Part shown: positions 7,269 to 16,206 of the stretch, in pieces
Numbering within the stretch: position 1 is the first letter of the stretch
Layout: each line of letters starts with the position of its first letter
DNA from: Neptunomonas concharum
GTDB lineage: Bacteria > Pseudomonadota > Gammaproteobacteria > Pseudomonadales > Balneatricaceae
Length of the DNA: 64,000 bases
Assembly: GCF_008630635.1 (NCBI RefSeq)
Contig: NZ_CP043869.1
Coordinates: 2,417,160-2,481,159 of the forward strand
Direction: 5' to 3'
Notes under the pieces: generated by a model
What the model was told of the DNA's origin: nothing
The model's input: the letters and a program-made list of their open reading frames with translations, nothing else
Database searches by the model: none
Position numbers and translations under genes: made by a program

Positions 7269-7799
7269 TTACAGGAACTTCTGCTGTGCGCGGCCTAGTG
7301 GCAGAACATCAGACCATTGGCCTACCATTTCGCCATCTATTTTGAACATTTTAAATTCTAGTTTAAAGAAAGCCAGCTCTGCACCGTCCGCTCCATATTG
7401 GCGTGTAGATGAGAGTTCGGTACGCACGACATAGTCAAAACGCGTAGCGGAGGTATCAACCAAACGAGCAACGCCTGAGTTCAGGATAGTCTCTGTAATA
7501 CGGTCATGAATATCCTGCATACGGATGTTTTCGTTATCTGTATTATTTTGCAGTCGAGAAACGATAAGACGTGGCTTTTTAGAACCCCATTTTTGTACCA
7601 GCTGAGAGCTCAGCATTTTATTAGTCACGTTTTCTGCAAACGCTGTGTAGTCAGCCATGGTGAGTTCAGTATCTAAATGAGCACGACTATTTGGGTCCAT
7701 CACAGAGACACCAGCCTGCCCACCTTTACCCGGCATGGTATTACACCCTGCTAATACTACAGCCATCAGACTAACGGAAAAAAGTTGTTTGATATTCAT
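7269..7799 (-). CDS. LpoB-like outer-membrane lipoprotein
   Basis: A 176-residue lipoprotein precursor. The signal peptide ends in a lipobox VVLAGC with the lipidated C19, and there is no Asp at +2, so it should go to the outer membrane. The rest fits the LpoB/CsgG-N-like fold: PRLIVSRLQNNTDNENIRMQ, then DIHDRITETILNSGVARLVD. In enterobacteria LpoB activates the peptidoglycan synthase PBP1B. The protein is the last gene of a five-gene leftward operon together with YcfL, which is also its neighbour in E. coli. The PBP-activator role here is inferred by family. Confidence 0.8.
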   Translation of the reverse strand: MNIKQLFSVSLMAVVLAGCNTMPGKGGQAGVSVMDPNSRAHLDTELTMADYTAFAENVTNKMLSSQLVQKWGSKKPRLIVSRLQNNTDNENIRMQDIHDRITETILNSGVARLVDTSATRFDYVVRTELSSTRQYGADGAELAFFKLEFKMFKIDGEMVGQWSDVLPLGRAQQKFL

Positions 7800-7823
7800 T
7801 AGGTATGTCCCTTCGTTTCAAGA

Positions 7824-8282
7824 TTACTTTTTAGCTTTTTCAAGTTTATGTGACTCTATGAACAAGTCATCTGGGTATCTAACCGTGACTTGGATTTTGT
7901 ATGCATTTTCTGATTTACCTACACTCTGCAGCGTCTTCACTTGGCGTGGCCCAAGAGTAAAACGGTGCCAAGCATTGTTACTGAGTACCGTGAACCCTTG
8001 GTTATCTAACCAGTTGATCTGATATTCAAGACTCATACGCTGATCACTGAGGTTCTCTAGCTGAAATTGAGCACGGGTGAAGTTACCCACTTGTCCAAAA
8101 ATCACATCACGAAAAATGACATTATCCAGCAGATCTTTATTACCTAACACTAACTGGGCACGAGGATGATCTGAGTTAACCAAAGCTCTTTGGGTTTCAT
8201 CTGGGGTTCTTACGCTATTACAGCCAGTGAGCACCACAACAGAGAGAATACTGAAAATGAGTAGCTTAGCTTTACGAATCAT
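7824..8282 (-). CDS. ycfL: YcfL-like (DUF1425) lipoprotein
   Basis: A 152-residue lipoprotein precursor with lipobox VVLTGC (C21). The C-terminal half has the DUF1425 pattern: FTRAQFQLENLSDQRMSLEYQINWLDNQGF, followed by a TLGPRQVKTLQ segment. The fold is immunoglobulin-like, and the function is unknown even in E. coli. It sits 24 bases upstream of the LpoB-like gene, the same neighbourhood as ycfL-lpoB in E. coli, and 9 bases after the COG3014-like gene. Confidence 0.8.
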   Translation of the reverse strand: MIRKAKLLIFSILSVVVLTGCNSVRTPDETQRALVNSDHPRAQLVLGNKDLLDNVIFRDVIFGQVGNFTRAQFQLENLSDQRMSLEYQINWLDNQGFTVLSNNAWHRFTLGPRQVKTLQSVGKSENAYKIQVTVRYPDDLFIESHKLEKAKK

Positions 8283-8291
8283 ATGCTTTCC

Positions 8292-9842
8292 TTAGCGCAC
8301 AGGCGCCCATAGTTTGTTGGTATTGGAAGAAACTTTCATTGTTTTGCCAATGTTGCGGGCATAAACAAAGTTATGGCTTTGCTTGTTTAGTTTCACCACT
8401 TCATTCACCAATGTACGGCCCCGCTTGTCATACCCTTTAATACGAATGCGATCTAAATTTTTCGGAACCTCTAAACGCGCCGCCAAAAACTTTTCGGGTA
8501 GGGATATCCATGAGCGCATATCCGGATTAGCAACTTCTTGGCGTTTATCACTGACCATCTTTCCGATAAAGCCAAGCTTGTTGAGCGCTCGGTTTTCAAA
8601 ATAGCTACGGATAACCGATACCGTCATATTCAGCTGTTGAAAAGGTAGACTATCGTATTGATGTCTTAGCGCGATGCTGTTTATATCAGCAACTGGATAA
8701 ACACGAGATAGACGTTTACCCGACACGGTTTGGATCTCAAATCGGTAGATTGGTGATGTTTCCGCCTCATAAACCGGAATCTTCACCGGTAACATGACTC
8801 CACCCACGTTATAGTCAAACCTTACCGTGCGTTTCTCAGGCGCAAACCCATCGGCTACAACAACATGAACAAGTCGCCGACCTTTACGGGGGGCCTTTTT
8901 CATCGCGGCAGCAGCCGCCTGAATCACTTTACTTTTTGGGTTTAACTCCAACGCTTTTTTATAGGAGATGCGAGCATTATCACGCAGGGAGCGATCATCA
9001 TAACTATCAAACTCCTGTACCATGCCAGTCATGTAAAAACCAAATGGATTAACATAAGCACTAGGCAGTTGTGTGGCCTGTTTCTTAGTCTCTCCATAGT
9101 ATTTATTCATGGTGTCAGTGAAACCAAATCCCGTAAGATCGTTTCCCTTCTCTTCCTGCTCGGCAACTTGCTTTTCAAGTTCTTCTTTCGCTGCTTGAAC
9201 TTCGGCTCTGAATCGGTCTCGTTCTATGTTTTGCCAATCGATAGAACGACGTGCGACGTTGTATGCCTTTCGCTCACCTTGTAACATGTAGGCTATCGAC
9301 TTGTAGTTAAGCATTAAAATGCGCTCGAATGATTCGCCCGGATAATCAGTCAACTCTCCTGCACCGGTAATCATCGATAGTATATTTTTGGAAGAGCCTG
9401 CCAGCATACTGCCAATTTTAGACCCTGCGTACTCTTCCCCTAAAATGCGCTCAGCTTTGGCAAACGCCTCGATAGCCACTTCAGGGTTTTTAGTATCCAG
9501 TGCTACAACCCCATGCTCTACCTGAGATAAGAAGCTAGCGTCTTTATCCAGAAAAGCTTCTTTATGGGTTTTAAGCGCCTGCTCTGAAGCCCCTGACTTT
9601 AATTGCTCTTTGACAGGATAAAACGCTTGGCTGTAACCCGCAGCGTATTTTTCACCGCCTTCCGCTGTAACCTGCGCTTGCTGTGCTTCAGGTTTTACTT
9701 CCTCTTTTTGGGCAGGTTGTGACTGAAGTTGATTGAGGTTGTTAATTAAACCCGATAGCGGGTTAGCCAATGCGGTGGAGGAGATAGCAATTAAGGCGGT
9801 ACTTAAACAAAGTGGTGTTACTTTGCTCTTTAAAAGTGACAT
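8292..9842 (-). CDS. COG3014-type exported repeat protein
   Basis: A protein of about 516 residues with a signal peptide ending near ALANP. A long helical middle (about 60-320) has TPR-like character, including KKALELNPKSKVIQAAAAAMKK, and a beta-rich C-terminus contains LVHVVVADGFAPEKRTVRFDYNV. It matches my recollection of COG3014 proteins, which occur beside YcfL and LpoB homologues in several gammaproteobacteria. No catalytic motif is visible. It is probably periplasmic or outer-membrane associated. The genuine start is the second Met (9842); a TTG lies just upstream. Function is unknown. Confidence 0.72.
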   Translation of the reverse strand: MSLLKSKVTPLCLSTALIAISSTALANPLSGLINNLNQLQSQPAQKEEVKPEAQQAQVTAEGGEKYAAGYSQAFYPVKEQLKSGASEQALKTHKEAFLDKDASFLSQVEHGVVALDTKNPEVAIEAFAKAERILGEEYAGSKIGSMLAGSSKNILSMITGAGELTDYPGESFERILMLNYKSIAYMLQGERKAYNVARRSIDWQNIERDRFRAEVQAAKEELEKQVAEQEEKGNDLTGFGFTDTMNKYYGETKKQATQLPSAYVNPFGFYMTGMVQEFDSYDDRSLRDNARISYKKALELNPKSKVIQAAAAAMKKAPRKGRRLVHVVVADGFAPEKRTVRFDYNVGGVMLPVKIPVYEAETSPIYRFEIQTVSGKRLSRVYPVADINSIALRHQYDSLPFQQLNMTVSVIRSYFENRALNKLGFIGKMVSDKRQEVANPDMRSWISLPEKFLAARLEVPKNLDRIRIKGYDKRGRTLVNEVVKLNKQSHNFVYARNIGKTMKVSSNTNKLWAPVR

Positions 9843-9861
9843 CAAATTCGCTCCTTCGAGT

Positions 9862-9893
9862 GCTCCATGGCTAATAAATATGAACCATGGAGC
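9862..9893 (-). repeat. intercistronic 9-bp inverted repeat inside the envelope operon
   Basis: GCTCCATGG (9862-9870) and CCATGGAGC (9885-9893) are exact complements with a 14-base loop, in the 64-base gap between the CsgG-triplicate gene and the COG3014 gene. No T-run follows, so attenuation, partial termination or RNA stability are more likely than full termination. Confidence 0.6.
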
Positions 9894-9909
9894 TGTGTTA
9901 AATATTCAA

Positions 9910-12621
9910 TTAAAACGTCGGTTTATTCACTTTTTTGACCTGTTTTTGAGTGGTCACTTTTTTCGGCACTGGACGCAAAATATCACCGGCGGCGAATCCT
10001 GTACCCGATACGGCATTGGCAATTGAGCGAGCAACTTCTACCGATTGAATCTCGACCACACCTACTTCGGTTTCTGTTTTTCCAAAACTAATACCCGTAT
10101 CCGGATCAACCAAATCAGCCCCAGGACGGGTGACATTAAAACGCCCTCCAACTTTTATCCCTGTATCACTGCCTCTATTGATATAGATTTTACCGTCAGG
10201 CGTCGCTCCTAACACTTTGATGGGGTAGATGTGATTGATGACCCCAGCCACCATTTTCGTGCTAAGCTTCTCTATTAATTCATTAAAAACCTGCTGTTGA
10301 TCTGCGGTATCGTTTAAAAGATTCTGCATAACAATCTTATCCGCCGATACCGTTTTACCCGTATGCACATCAATGATTCTAACGGTGGCATTGGATTTCC
10401 CGGTCTGCTTAACTTGGGTCCGGTTTACAGCACTTATCTGCTTTCTTTCAGTTTCGATATAAAAATCATCAATAGTGGCATGAATAAGATAATCAGCACC
10501 TAACAACTCGCCTAGGGCCGGATCAATATCTTGACCTTGTGCGATTGCTGTAAACGCTTTTTGGTCCAGTACTTGATCAATTTGGCTGCGTTCTAACACA
10601 TCAAAGCGGTTGGATTGAGTCAGCTTCACGTAGAGATCGTTGACGACTCGCTCCACATTCGCCGGCGATAAGTTTTGCGTTTTTCCGGCAGGGTTCACTT
10701 TGATTTGCCCAATTGCCAATGTCGCTTTACCCTTTTGTTTCTGCATCTCTGCACCCGAGCGAGCCGTTGCCTGCTGAGCGTTTGCGGCCCCTCTTTTCTG
10801 GGTGTTTTCAGGTAGTCGTTTTAGTAACATCCCAACTTGCAGGCTAGCAAGCTGCTCAGAACGCGCTTTACTGCGAGACTCTTCCACTTCGGTAAGCGTC
10901 ACTTCACCAATTTTTAGCTCTGTTTTACCTAATGAAATCCCTGTATCTGGGTCTACGACGGCTTCACCTTGCTGGTAAACGAGTAAAGTCTCTTGCTCAG
11001 ATAAGCCACCATCAGTGCCTCGATTAAGATAAATCGTGCCGTCTGCGGTTAGTGCCGCTATTTTGATAGGGTAAACGGCATGCATCAGCTCCATGGTCAC
11101 CTGCTCTGCATAGGCATCGGCTAATAGAGTAATAAGACGCGCCTCTGAGATATCATTTTCTACGGTTTGTTTGACACTCACTTTACGAGAGGCCATCACC
11201 TCACCACTGAGCGCATTTACGATGCGCATGTTGCCTTCAACCATACCCACTTTTTTGAGCAGTGTTTGGCTGGAGCCAGGTAGACGCAGGCGCTCTTCTT
11301 TGAACATAAAGCTGGAAACACTGCCATATACCAAATAATCAGCACCCTGCAGTTGCCCCATATCCGATGGCAGCTCTTGGTTGTCAGTCAGGGCTTGCGC
11401 TAGCTGCTCATTGAGCAACTGGTCAACCTCTTGGCGATCAATCAGTGTAAAGCGCTTCGTTTGCACCAAGCGTGTCATGAGGGAGTCTGTAAATGCTGGA
11501 ATGTGTGCAGACGCATCTAATCCAGTCGTTGCAGTCGATCGTGCTTTAACTAATCCAATGGCGACTTTAGGACGGCTCTGGGGAACGCTATTCGGTGAAG
11601 CTAAAGTCGCCGTCGCACCTACTTTATTTGTTGCAGTGGTAGTTGTACCCTTTTTGACAAGAAGATCCTCTTTTTGAGGCTCTCCTGAGATCACTTCAAA
11701 CAAACTCAAATTATCTTGAACGTTCGTTAGCTTAATTTTTCCCGCCGGTATCTGAATACGTCCAATAACAATACCAGACTCATCTTTAATCTCTTTGCCA
11801 TTACGCACTAACTCAAATTGATCCCCAGCTTTGACTCGATCATTAGCGCCTCGGTTAATAACCCATGGGTCATTCCCAACGACTTTGGCAGGAAAAATGA
11901 TATCAATAATTTTATCAGAAGCTTCCGCCGCAGCACTGTCATAAGCAGCAAGTACTGTGGCCGTTGGGGTTCGAGCATTGCGCTCAACTAAACGTGTACT
12001 AACGTTTGTGGCGCCAGCCACGCGACTGTTTGCGACTTCGATAATACGGATGGATAAAACGGCGTTAGTTTCTTGTTTCCTGATCGTTTCGCCGGTGTCA
12101 CTGTAAGGGCGCTTTGTAGTCTGGCTACTAGACTCCAAACGTTCAACCTTCATATACACTATATAATCGGCCCCTGTGGCCGTACCTAAGTCTTTAAAGT
12201 CTTTGAGGGAGTCGTTAGCTGCTCCCAACAAACCGGATGCGGCAACAGTGATGCCGCTGACATTTGGCATCTCATCGACCGCTTTATCCAGTACTCGATC
12301 AAGGTCAGACGCTTTCTGCTCTTGCCCGAAGCGTTGCTCCAAAATAGATCGCCTTAATACGGTCCTATCCAAGACATTAAAACGCTTACTACGATCAAGT
12401 TGTTGTATCAAACGGCTTGCCAATGCCTCAGGGACACCACCTTGGGCGGCATTGGTAACGGCATCCGGTACAAAGTCGTTTTCTCCCATAACCGCAATAG
12501 AAACAGCATTAGTCTTTTCAGATAGTGCAGCAGGAGCGGCCGCACTATTAGAAGCCCATGAAAGTAATAAAAATAGACTTAGCAGAACCTGAGATCCTGC
12601 TCGTTTTGATAGGTTATACAT
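9910..12621 (-). CDS. exported protein with three tandem CsgG-like modules
   Basis: A 903-residue protein with a signal peptide ending SNSAAA. Three homologous modules of about 250-290 residues follow (about 40-325, 350-605 and 632-885). Each has a CsgG/LpoB/TolB-N-like part (LIQQLDRSKRFNVLDR at 71; LMTRLVQTKRFTLIDR at 381; LYVKLTQSNRFDVLER at 663), then GADY[IL] at 150, 426 and 708, and a small beta domain carrying NRG (256, 533, 815) and DPDTGISxGKTE (557 and 839; degenerate in the first module). The shorter upstream neighbour is a single copy of the same module. This suggests outer-membrane assembly or scaffold work. The function is unknown. Confidence 0.82.
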   Translation of the reverse strand: MYNLSKRAGSQVLLSLFLLLSWASNSAAAPAALSEKTNAVSIAVMGENDFVPDAVTNAAQGGVPEALASRLIQQLDRSKRFNVLDRTVLRRSILEQRFGQEQKASDLDRVLDKAVDEMPNVSGITVAASGLLGAANDSLKDFKDLGTATGADYIVYMKVERLESSSQTTKRPYSDTGETIRKQETNAVLSIRIIEVANSRVAGATNVSTRLVERNARTPTATVLAAYDSAAAEASDKIIDIIFPAKVVGNDPWVINRGANDRVKAGDQFELVRNGKEIKDESGIVIGRIQIPAGKIKLTNVQDNLSLFEVISGEPQKEDLLVKKGTTTTATNKVGATATLASPNSVPQSRPKVAIGLVKARSTATTGLDASAHIPAFTDSLMTRLVQTKRFTLIDRQEVDQLLNEQLAQALTDNQELPSDMGQLQGADYLVYGSVSSFMFKEERLRLPGSSQTLLKKVGMVEGNMRIVNALSGEVMASRKVSVKQTVENDISEARLITLLADAYAEQVTMELMHAVYPIKIAALTADGTIYLNRGTDGGLSEQETLLVYQQGEAVVDPDTGISLGKTELKIGEVTLTEVEESRSKARSEQLASLQVGMLLKRLPENTQKRGAANAQQATARSGAEMQKQKGKATLAIGQIKVNPAGKTQNLSPANVERVVNDLYVKLTQSNRFDVLERSQIDQVLDQKAFTAIAQGQDIDPALGELLGADYLIHATIDDFYIETERKQISAVNRTQVKQTGKSNATVRIIDVHTGKTVSADKIVMQNLLNDTADQQQVFNELIEKLSTKMVAGVINHIYPIKVLGATPDGKIYINRGSDTGIKVGGRFNVTRPGADLVDPDTGISFGKTETEVGVVEIQSVEVARSIANAVSGTGFAAGDILRPVPKKVTTQKQVKKVNKPTF

Positions 12622-12646
12622 ATCAGCTAACTTCCTGTAACCGCGA

Positions 12647-13540
12647 TTATTTTTGTGGCGCTCTTAGAATATCGCCCGTGTTAATCGGCGCATTGGTGGC
12701 ATCCACTTCTTCTATGACTTTAGCAATCGTAAACTTGGGATTGATTCGGCTGATTTTTACTTTACCCACATACTCTTCTGAAGAACCGAGTGAGTTACCT
12801 GTATCCGGGTCTATCATCTCTTCACCGGCATAGAAAACTTCATATACTTGGCCAACCTTTAAACCACCATCTTTACCCCGATTGATGACGACATCACCGC
12901 GTCGATCTCGCTTAACCACTTTCATAGGGTAAACAGCATTGACAAACTGATCTGCTAATTGCGCTGAAACTTCATTAGAGAGCTGCGTAAAGCGTTTACT
13001 ACTAGGCTTGCCACCGCGTCCGTTCACAACACCTTGATTGAGATGAAATTTGCTCGATAAGCTAAACGTGGTAACAATCTGACCTGAGGAGGTATCAATC
13101 ATTTTTGCACTAACTTGTAACAAGCCAACATCTGAACGTTTGTACTTGTCATCAAAGTTAGGCAGTTTGCTGTAGGCACTATAGAACTTAAAATCCTGTA
13201 CTGTAGGAAGGATTAGATAATTAGCATTATCTAATTGGCCTGATGCTGCTGCATCGCCTTTAGCCAGATCTGACTTTGCAAAATCCTGCTCTTCTAAAAC
13301 AGCAGCTAAATCGGCTTTATTACGGCTTAAAACACGAAATTTGCGGGTTGCTCTAAAAGAGGCCTCCATCTCATCCCAAAGAATCCCTAAATTCAGATCC
13401 TTACCGGCTCGTGAGGATACCCCCTCTCCAACGGTCGGCTCTTTAATGGCAACAGACGGCTGGCTATCAGTTTGAGCAGAAACCTGGCAGGTAACTAGAA
13501 GGGAAAGGAGCAATGCAGCATTACGGAAAAACTTAACCAT
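12647..13540 (-). CDS. exported single CsgG-like module protein
   Basis: A 297-residue protein with a signal peptide (cleavage likely near VSAQ). It contains one copy of the module repeated three times in the next gene: a CsgG-like N-terminal part with ATRKFRVLSRNKADL, then NYLILPTVQDFKFYS, and the C-terminal beta domain with VVINRGKDGGLKVGQVYEV and DPDTGNSLG. CsgG proteins form outer-membrane curli secretion pores and FlgT forms a flagellar ring, but no curlin, CsgE/F or flagellar gene is near. It is the first gene of the leftward operon ending at the LpoB-like gene. Confidence 0.8.
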   Translation of the reverse strand: MVKFFRNAALLLSLLVTCQVSAQTDSQPSVAIKEPTVGEGVSSRAGKDLNLGILWDEMEASFRATRKFRVLSRNKADLAAVLEEQDFAKSDLAKGDAAASGQLDNANYLILPTVQDFKFYSAYSKLPNFDDKYKRSDVGLLQVSAKMIDTSSGQIVTTFSLSSKFHLNQGVVNGRGGKPSSKRFTQLSNEVSAQLADQFVNAVYPMKVVKRDRRGDVVINRGKDGGLKVGQVYEVFYAGEEMIDPDTGNSLGSSEEYVGKVKISRINPKFTIAKVIEEVDATNAPINTGDILRAPQK

Positions 13541-13949
13541 GAGGTACTAACATCCATTACTTGTTAACAAGGGGGGAAGCTAGTAATTGATTCACTCAAT
13601 ATTGAGCAAAAGCGTCGCACTTCCCTGTTAAAACTCACATGCAATCCAATCTACAGAAAGCAAACGAATATATACATCAATCAGATAACAATGATCTAAT
13701 TGAATCCTTAGTGCTCAAGCAAACTAACAATATAAGAAGCCAAAGCGCCCGAAGTATCCCATAAAGGTGATTCTTAGTCACTCCCTGAATGGAAGATTAA
13801 CTTATCAAATCATGACTAGCATTATGGCGGCACATAGCACGCGCCTTACCAATGACAAACTTGTCATCTATCTGTCACCCGTCTTTCAAATAAGTGTCAT
13901 GTAGTTGCCATATTCTGTTAGATAATATCTACAGATACAGGTAGCCCGC
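13541..13949. other. divergent intergenic region of the envelope operon and olsF
   Basis: A 409-base AT-rich gap between the leftward CsgG-module operon and the rightward ornithine-lipid gene. Its right part holds the tandem Pho-like half-sites and promoter listed separately, plus TGACAAACTTGTCA (13853-13866), an inverted repeat whose right arm overlaps the first half-site. The left 300 bases must carry the envelope-operon promoter, but I see no element I would assign with confidence. No open frame or RNA gene was recognised. Confidence 0.6.
13861..13916 (+). promoter_or_regulatory. four tandem PhoB-like half-sites and -10 box before olsF
   Basis: Seven-base units lie at exact 11-base steps: TTGTCAT (13861), CTGTCAC (13872), CTTTCAA (13883) and GTGTCAT (13894). 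The PhoB half-site consensus is CTGTCAT, spaced 11 bases. The first two form a near-perfect Pho box. Ten bases after the last unit is TATTCT (13911-13916), the position of the -10 box when PhoB replaces a -35. The GTG of the ornithine-lipid gene is at 13950. Phosphate-starvation induction of this gene fits known practice for ornithine lipids. Confidence 0.8.
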
Positions 13950-15674
13950 GTGATCAATGTTGAACAAGTTTTGACGAACAAATTCCCGTCTTTTTCCTCT
14001 AAGCCCGCCCCTCTTCGTCGCTCAGCTATTTTTTGTTTGAGACGTCTGGTGCATGAAGATGAGATCAATCATTTCCTTGCAGAAAATAAGGAAGTTAAGG
14101 GTTTTGAGTTTATTGATCGTGTTTTGGATTACTTTAACTTCAGTTACAGCCTGAGCCACACTGATCGTATGAATATTCCTGCATCAGGTCGTGTGGTTAT
14201 CGTAGCCAACCATCCTCTAGGCGCATTGGATGGGCTGGCGTTACTCAAGCTGGTTGGTGAGGTACGCAGGGATGTTCGTATCGTAGCGAATGATGTACTC
14301 AATCATGTGGATCAGCTGAGCTCACTGTTTCTTCCCGTGGATAATTTGGGGCGTAGCACCCGCAAACGCGATATTGGTCGCATTGTGGAGTCGTTACACA
14401 ACGAAGAAGCGGTCATTGTATTTCCTGCCGGCGAGGTTTCCCGAGCAGGTATGACAGGTATCAAAGATGGCAAGTGGAACAGCGGTTTTCTACGTTTTGC
14501 TAAGAAAGCGAATGCCCCCATACTTCCTGTTTACCTCGGCGGTAAAAATTCATCGCTGTTTTACGGCATGTCCTATCTGAACAAATCGATGTCTGGCCTG
14601 CTGTTAGTCCAAGAGATGTTTAATAAGCGCTCGGTTACGATCCCTGTCCGTATCGGCGAGCCGATCCCTTTCAGCCATATTGATGCTGTTCCACTAACAC
14701 TGAATGAAAAAACCAAACTACTGCGTAAGCATTTGTATCGCATCGCTAAGCGCAAAAGTCCGTTATTCGTAACAGAGAAAACAATTAGCCACCCCCAAGA
14801 CCGGCAGAGCATCAAGCTTGAGCTTAAAGATTCGCAGCTCTTGGGAGAAACGTCAGATGGTAAGAAAATCTACCTGTTTGACTACCGCCCTGATTCAATT
14901 GTTATGCAAGAAGTCGGTCGCTTACGGGAAGTTTCATTTCGCTGTGTAGGTGAAGGTACTGGACAGAAAAAAGATCTAGATAAGTACGATCGCTATTATC
15001 GCCATCTAATTTTATGGGATGAAGAGGATCTTGAAATTGCCGGCGCTTATCGGTTGGCTGAGTCTTTCAACCTCGTTCATGATGAAAGCAGCCCCTTGTA
15101 TAGCCAGACACTTTTTCAATTTAGCCCACAGATGCAGCCTTTTTTTGAGCAAGGTATCGAACTAGGCCGAAGCTTTGTTCAACCGAAATATTGGGGCAAA
15201 CGGAGTTTAGATTATCTTTGGTATGGAATTGGTGCTTATTTAAGACAGCATCCTCATGTCCGCTATATGTTTGGACCGGTTAGTTTGAGCAACAGCTACC
15301 CCAAACCCGCTAAGAACATGCTTGTCTGGTTTTACAGACATTATTTCAAGGATGTAGATCAGCTCGCCAAAGCCAACGTACCTTACAAATTGACCCATGA
15401 AGAGCAGTCAGGATTAGAGGCCCTCTTTTGCGGCGAAGATTATCGCCAAGATTTTAGGGTGCTCAAAGAACAACTGGAATACCTTGGTGTTTCTGTCCCT
15501 ACGCTTTATAAACAATACAGCGAACTCTGTGAAGAGGGTGGTGTACGCTTTCTCGATTTTGGTGTGGATGCGGACTTTAATTTCTGTGTAGACGGGCTCG
15601 TGATGGTAGATATGCAGTTTGTTAAAGAGAAGAAATATCATCGCTATGTTGGGAAGCACGTCAATACGAAATAG
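13950..15674 (+). CDS. olsF: bifunctional ornithine-lipid synthase, OlsF type
   Basis: A 574-residue fusion. The N-terminal half is a PlsC-like acyltransferase with NHPLGALDG (H88, D94) and FPAGEVSR (158-165). The C-terminal half (about 300-560) is a GNAT/OlsB-like N-acyltransferase containing LREVSFRCVGEGTG, DKYDRYYRHLILWD and RSFVQPKYWG. In OlsF proteins the C-terminal part makes lyso-ornithine lipid and the N-terminal part adds the second acyl chain, giving a phosphorus-free membrane lipid at the inner membrane. The start is GTG. The Pho-like sites immediately upstream support a membrane-remodelling role under phosphate limitation. Confidence 0.85.
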   Translation: MINVEQVLTNKFPSFSSKPAPLRRSAIFCLRRLVHEDEINHFLAENKEVKGFEFIDRVLDYFNFSYSLSHTDRMNIPASGRVVIVANHPLGALDGLALLKLVGEVRRDVRIVANDVLNHVDQLSSLFLPVDNLGRSTRKRDIGRIVESLHNEEAVIVFPAGEVSRAGMTGIKDGKWNSGFLRFAKKANAPILPVYLGGKNSSLFYGMSYLNKSMSGLLLVQEMFNKRSVTIPVRIGEPIPFSHIDAVPLTLNEKTKLLRKHLYRIAKRKSPLFVTEKTISHPQDRQSIKLELKDSQLLGETSDGKKIYLFDYRPDSIVMQEVGRLREVSFRCVGEGTGQKKDLDKYDRYYRHLILWDEEDLEIAGAYRLAESFNLVHDESSPLYSQTLFQFSPQMQPFFEQGIELGRSFVQPKYWGKRSLDYLWYGIGAYLRQHPHVRYMFGPVSLSNSYPKPAKNMLVWFYRHYFKDVDQLAKANVPYKLTHEEQSGLEALFCGEDYRQDFRVLKEQLEYLGVSVPTLYKQYSELCEEGGVRFLDFGVDADFNFCVDGLVMVDMQFVKEKKYHRYVGKHVNTK

Positions 15675-15735
15675 GCACTTCACATCCGCCTCGGGTACAG
15701 CTACTCTTTCCTGAACACTTTAAAAAGAGTATGAA

Positions 15736-16206
15736 ATGAGCCCTTTCGTAATCATTGTACTAGGTGCATTGCTCATGGCAGGTATGCTTTGGTTAAAAGC
15801 TTTACCGCCTCATCGACGAGGCCCTGCCGTTATTAAGCTAGTAATCCTCTCCCTGATTGCTGCCTTAGTTATTTTAACCGTCACTGGCCGTATACATTGG
15901 ATTGGCGCACTCTTTGCCGGTGTTTTTTTACTCTATAAAAAATACGGTTTTTTGTTAAAAGCCATACCCTTTTTAGGAAAACTATTCAAATCTCACGCTA
16001 AAGCAAAACAACCCCCGTCGCCTAACAATCAACACATGCAACGTACTGAAGCGCTCAAAGTTCTTGGGCTTGAAGAGGGTTGTTCGGATGAGGAAATCAT
16101 TCTCGCTCATCGCAAACTGATGCAGAAGTTTCATCCCGATCACGGTGGTAACAGCTATCTAGCCGCTCAATTGAACGAAGCTAGAGCTTGTTTACTAAAA
16201 CGGTAA
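15736..16206 (+). CDS. membrane-anchored J-domain protein
   Basis: A 156-residue protein with two or three hydrophobic helices (about 3-18, 32-52 and 55-70), a basic linker, and a C-terminal J-domain (about 100-155) with the required HPD tripeptide in KFHPDHGG. The layout resembles TIM14/DjlA-type short membrane J proteins that recruit DnaK to the membrane. It is preceded by a spaced GAGT/AAAGAG site after olsF and may be read through from that gene. It ends at base 16206, immediately next to the convergent lipoprotein gene. The client is unknown. Confidence 0.82.
   Translation: MSPFVIIVLGALLMAGMLWLKALPPHRRGPAVIKLVILSLIAALVILTVTGRIHWIGALFAGVFLLYKKYGFLLKAIPFLGKLFKSHAKAKQPPSPNNQHMQRTEALKVLGLEEGCSDEEIILAHRKLMQKFHPDHGGNSYLAAQLNEARACLLKR

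Noticed and set aside
12176-12592. Long rightward frame opposite the CsgG-triplicate gene
   Set aside because: It is antisense to a strongly supported exported protein and has no family pattern.
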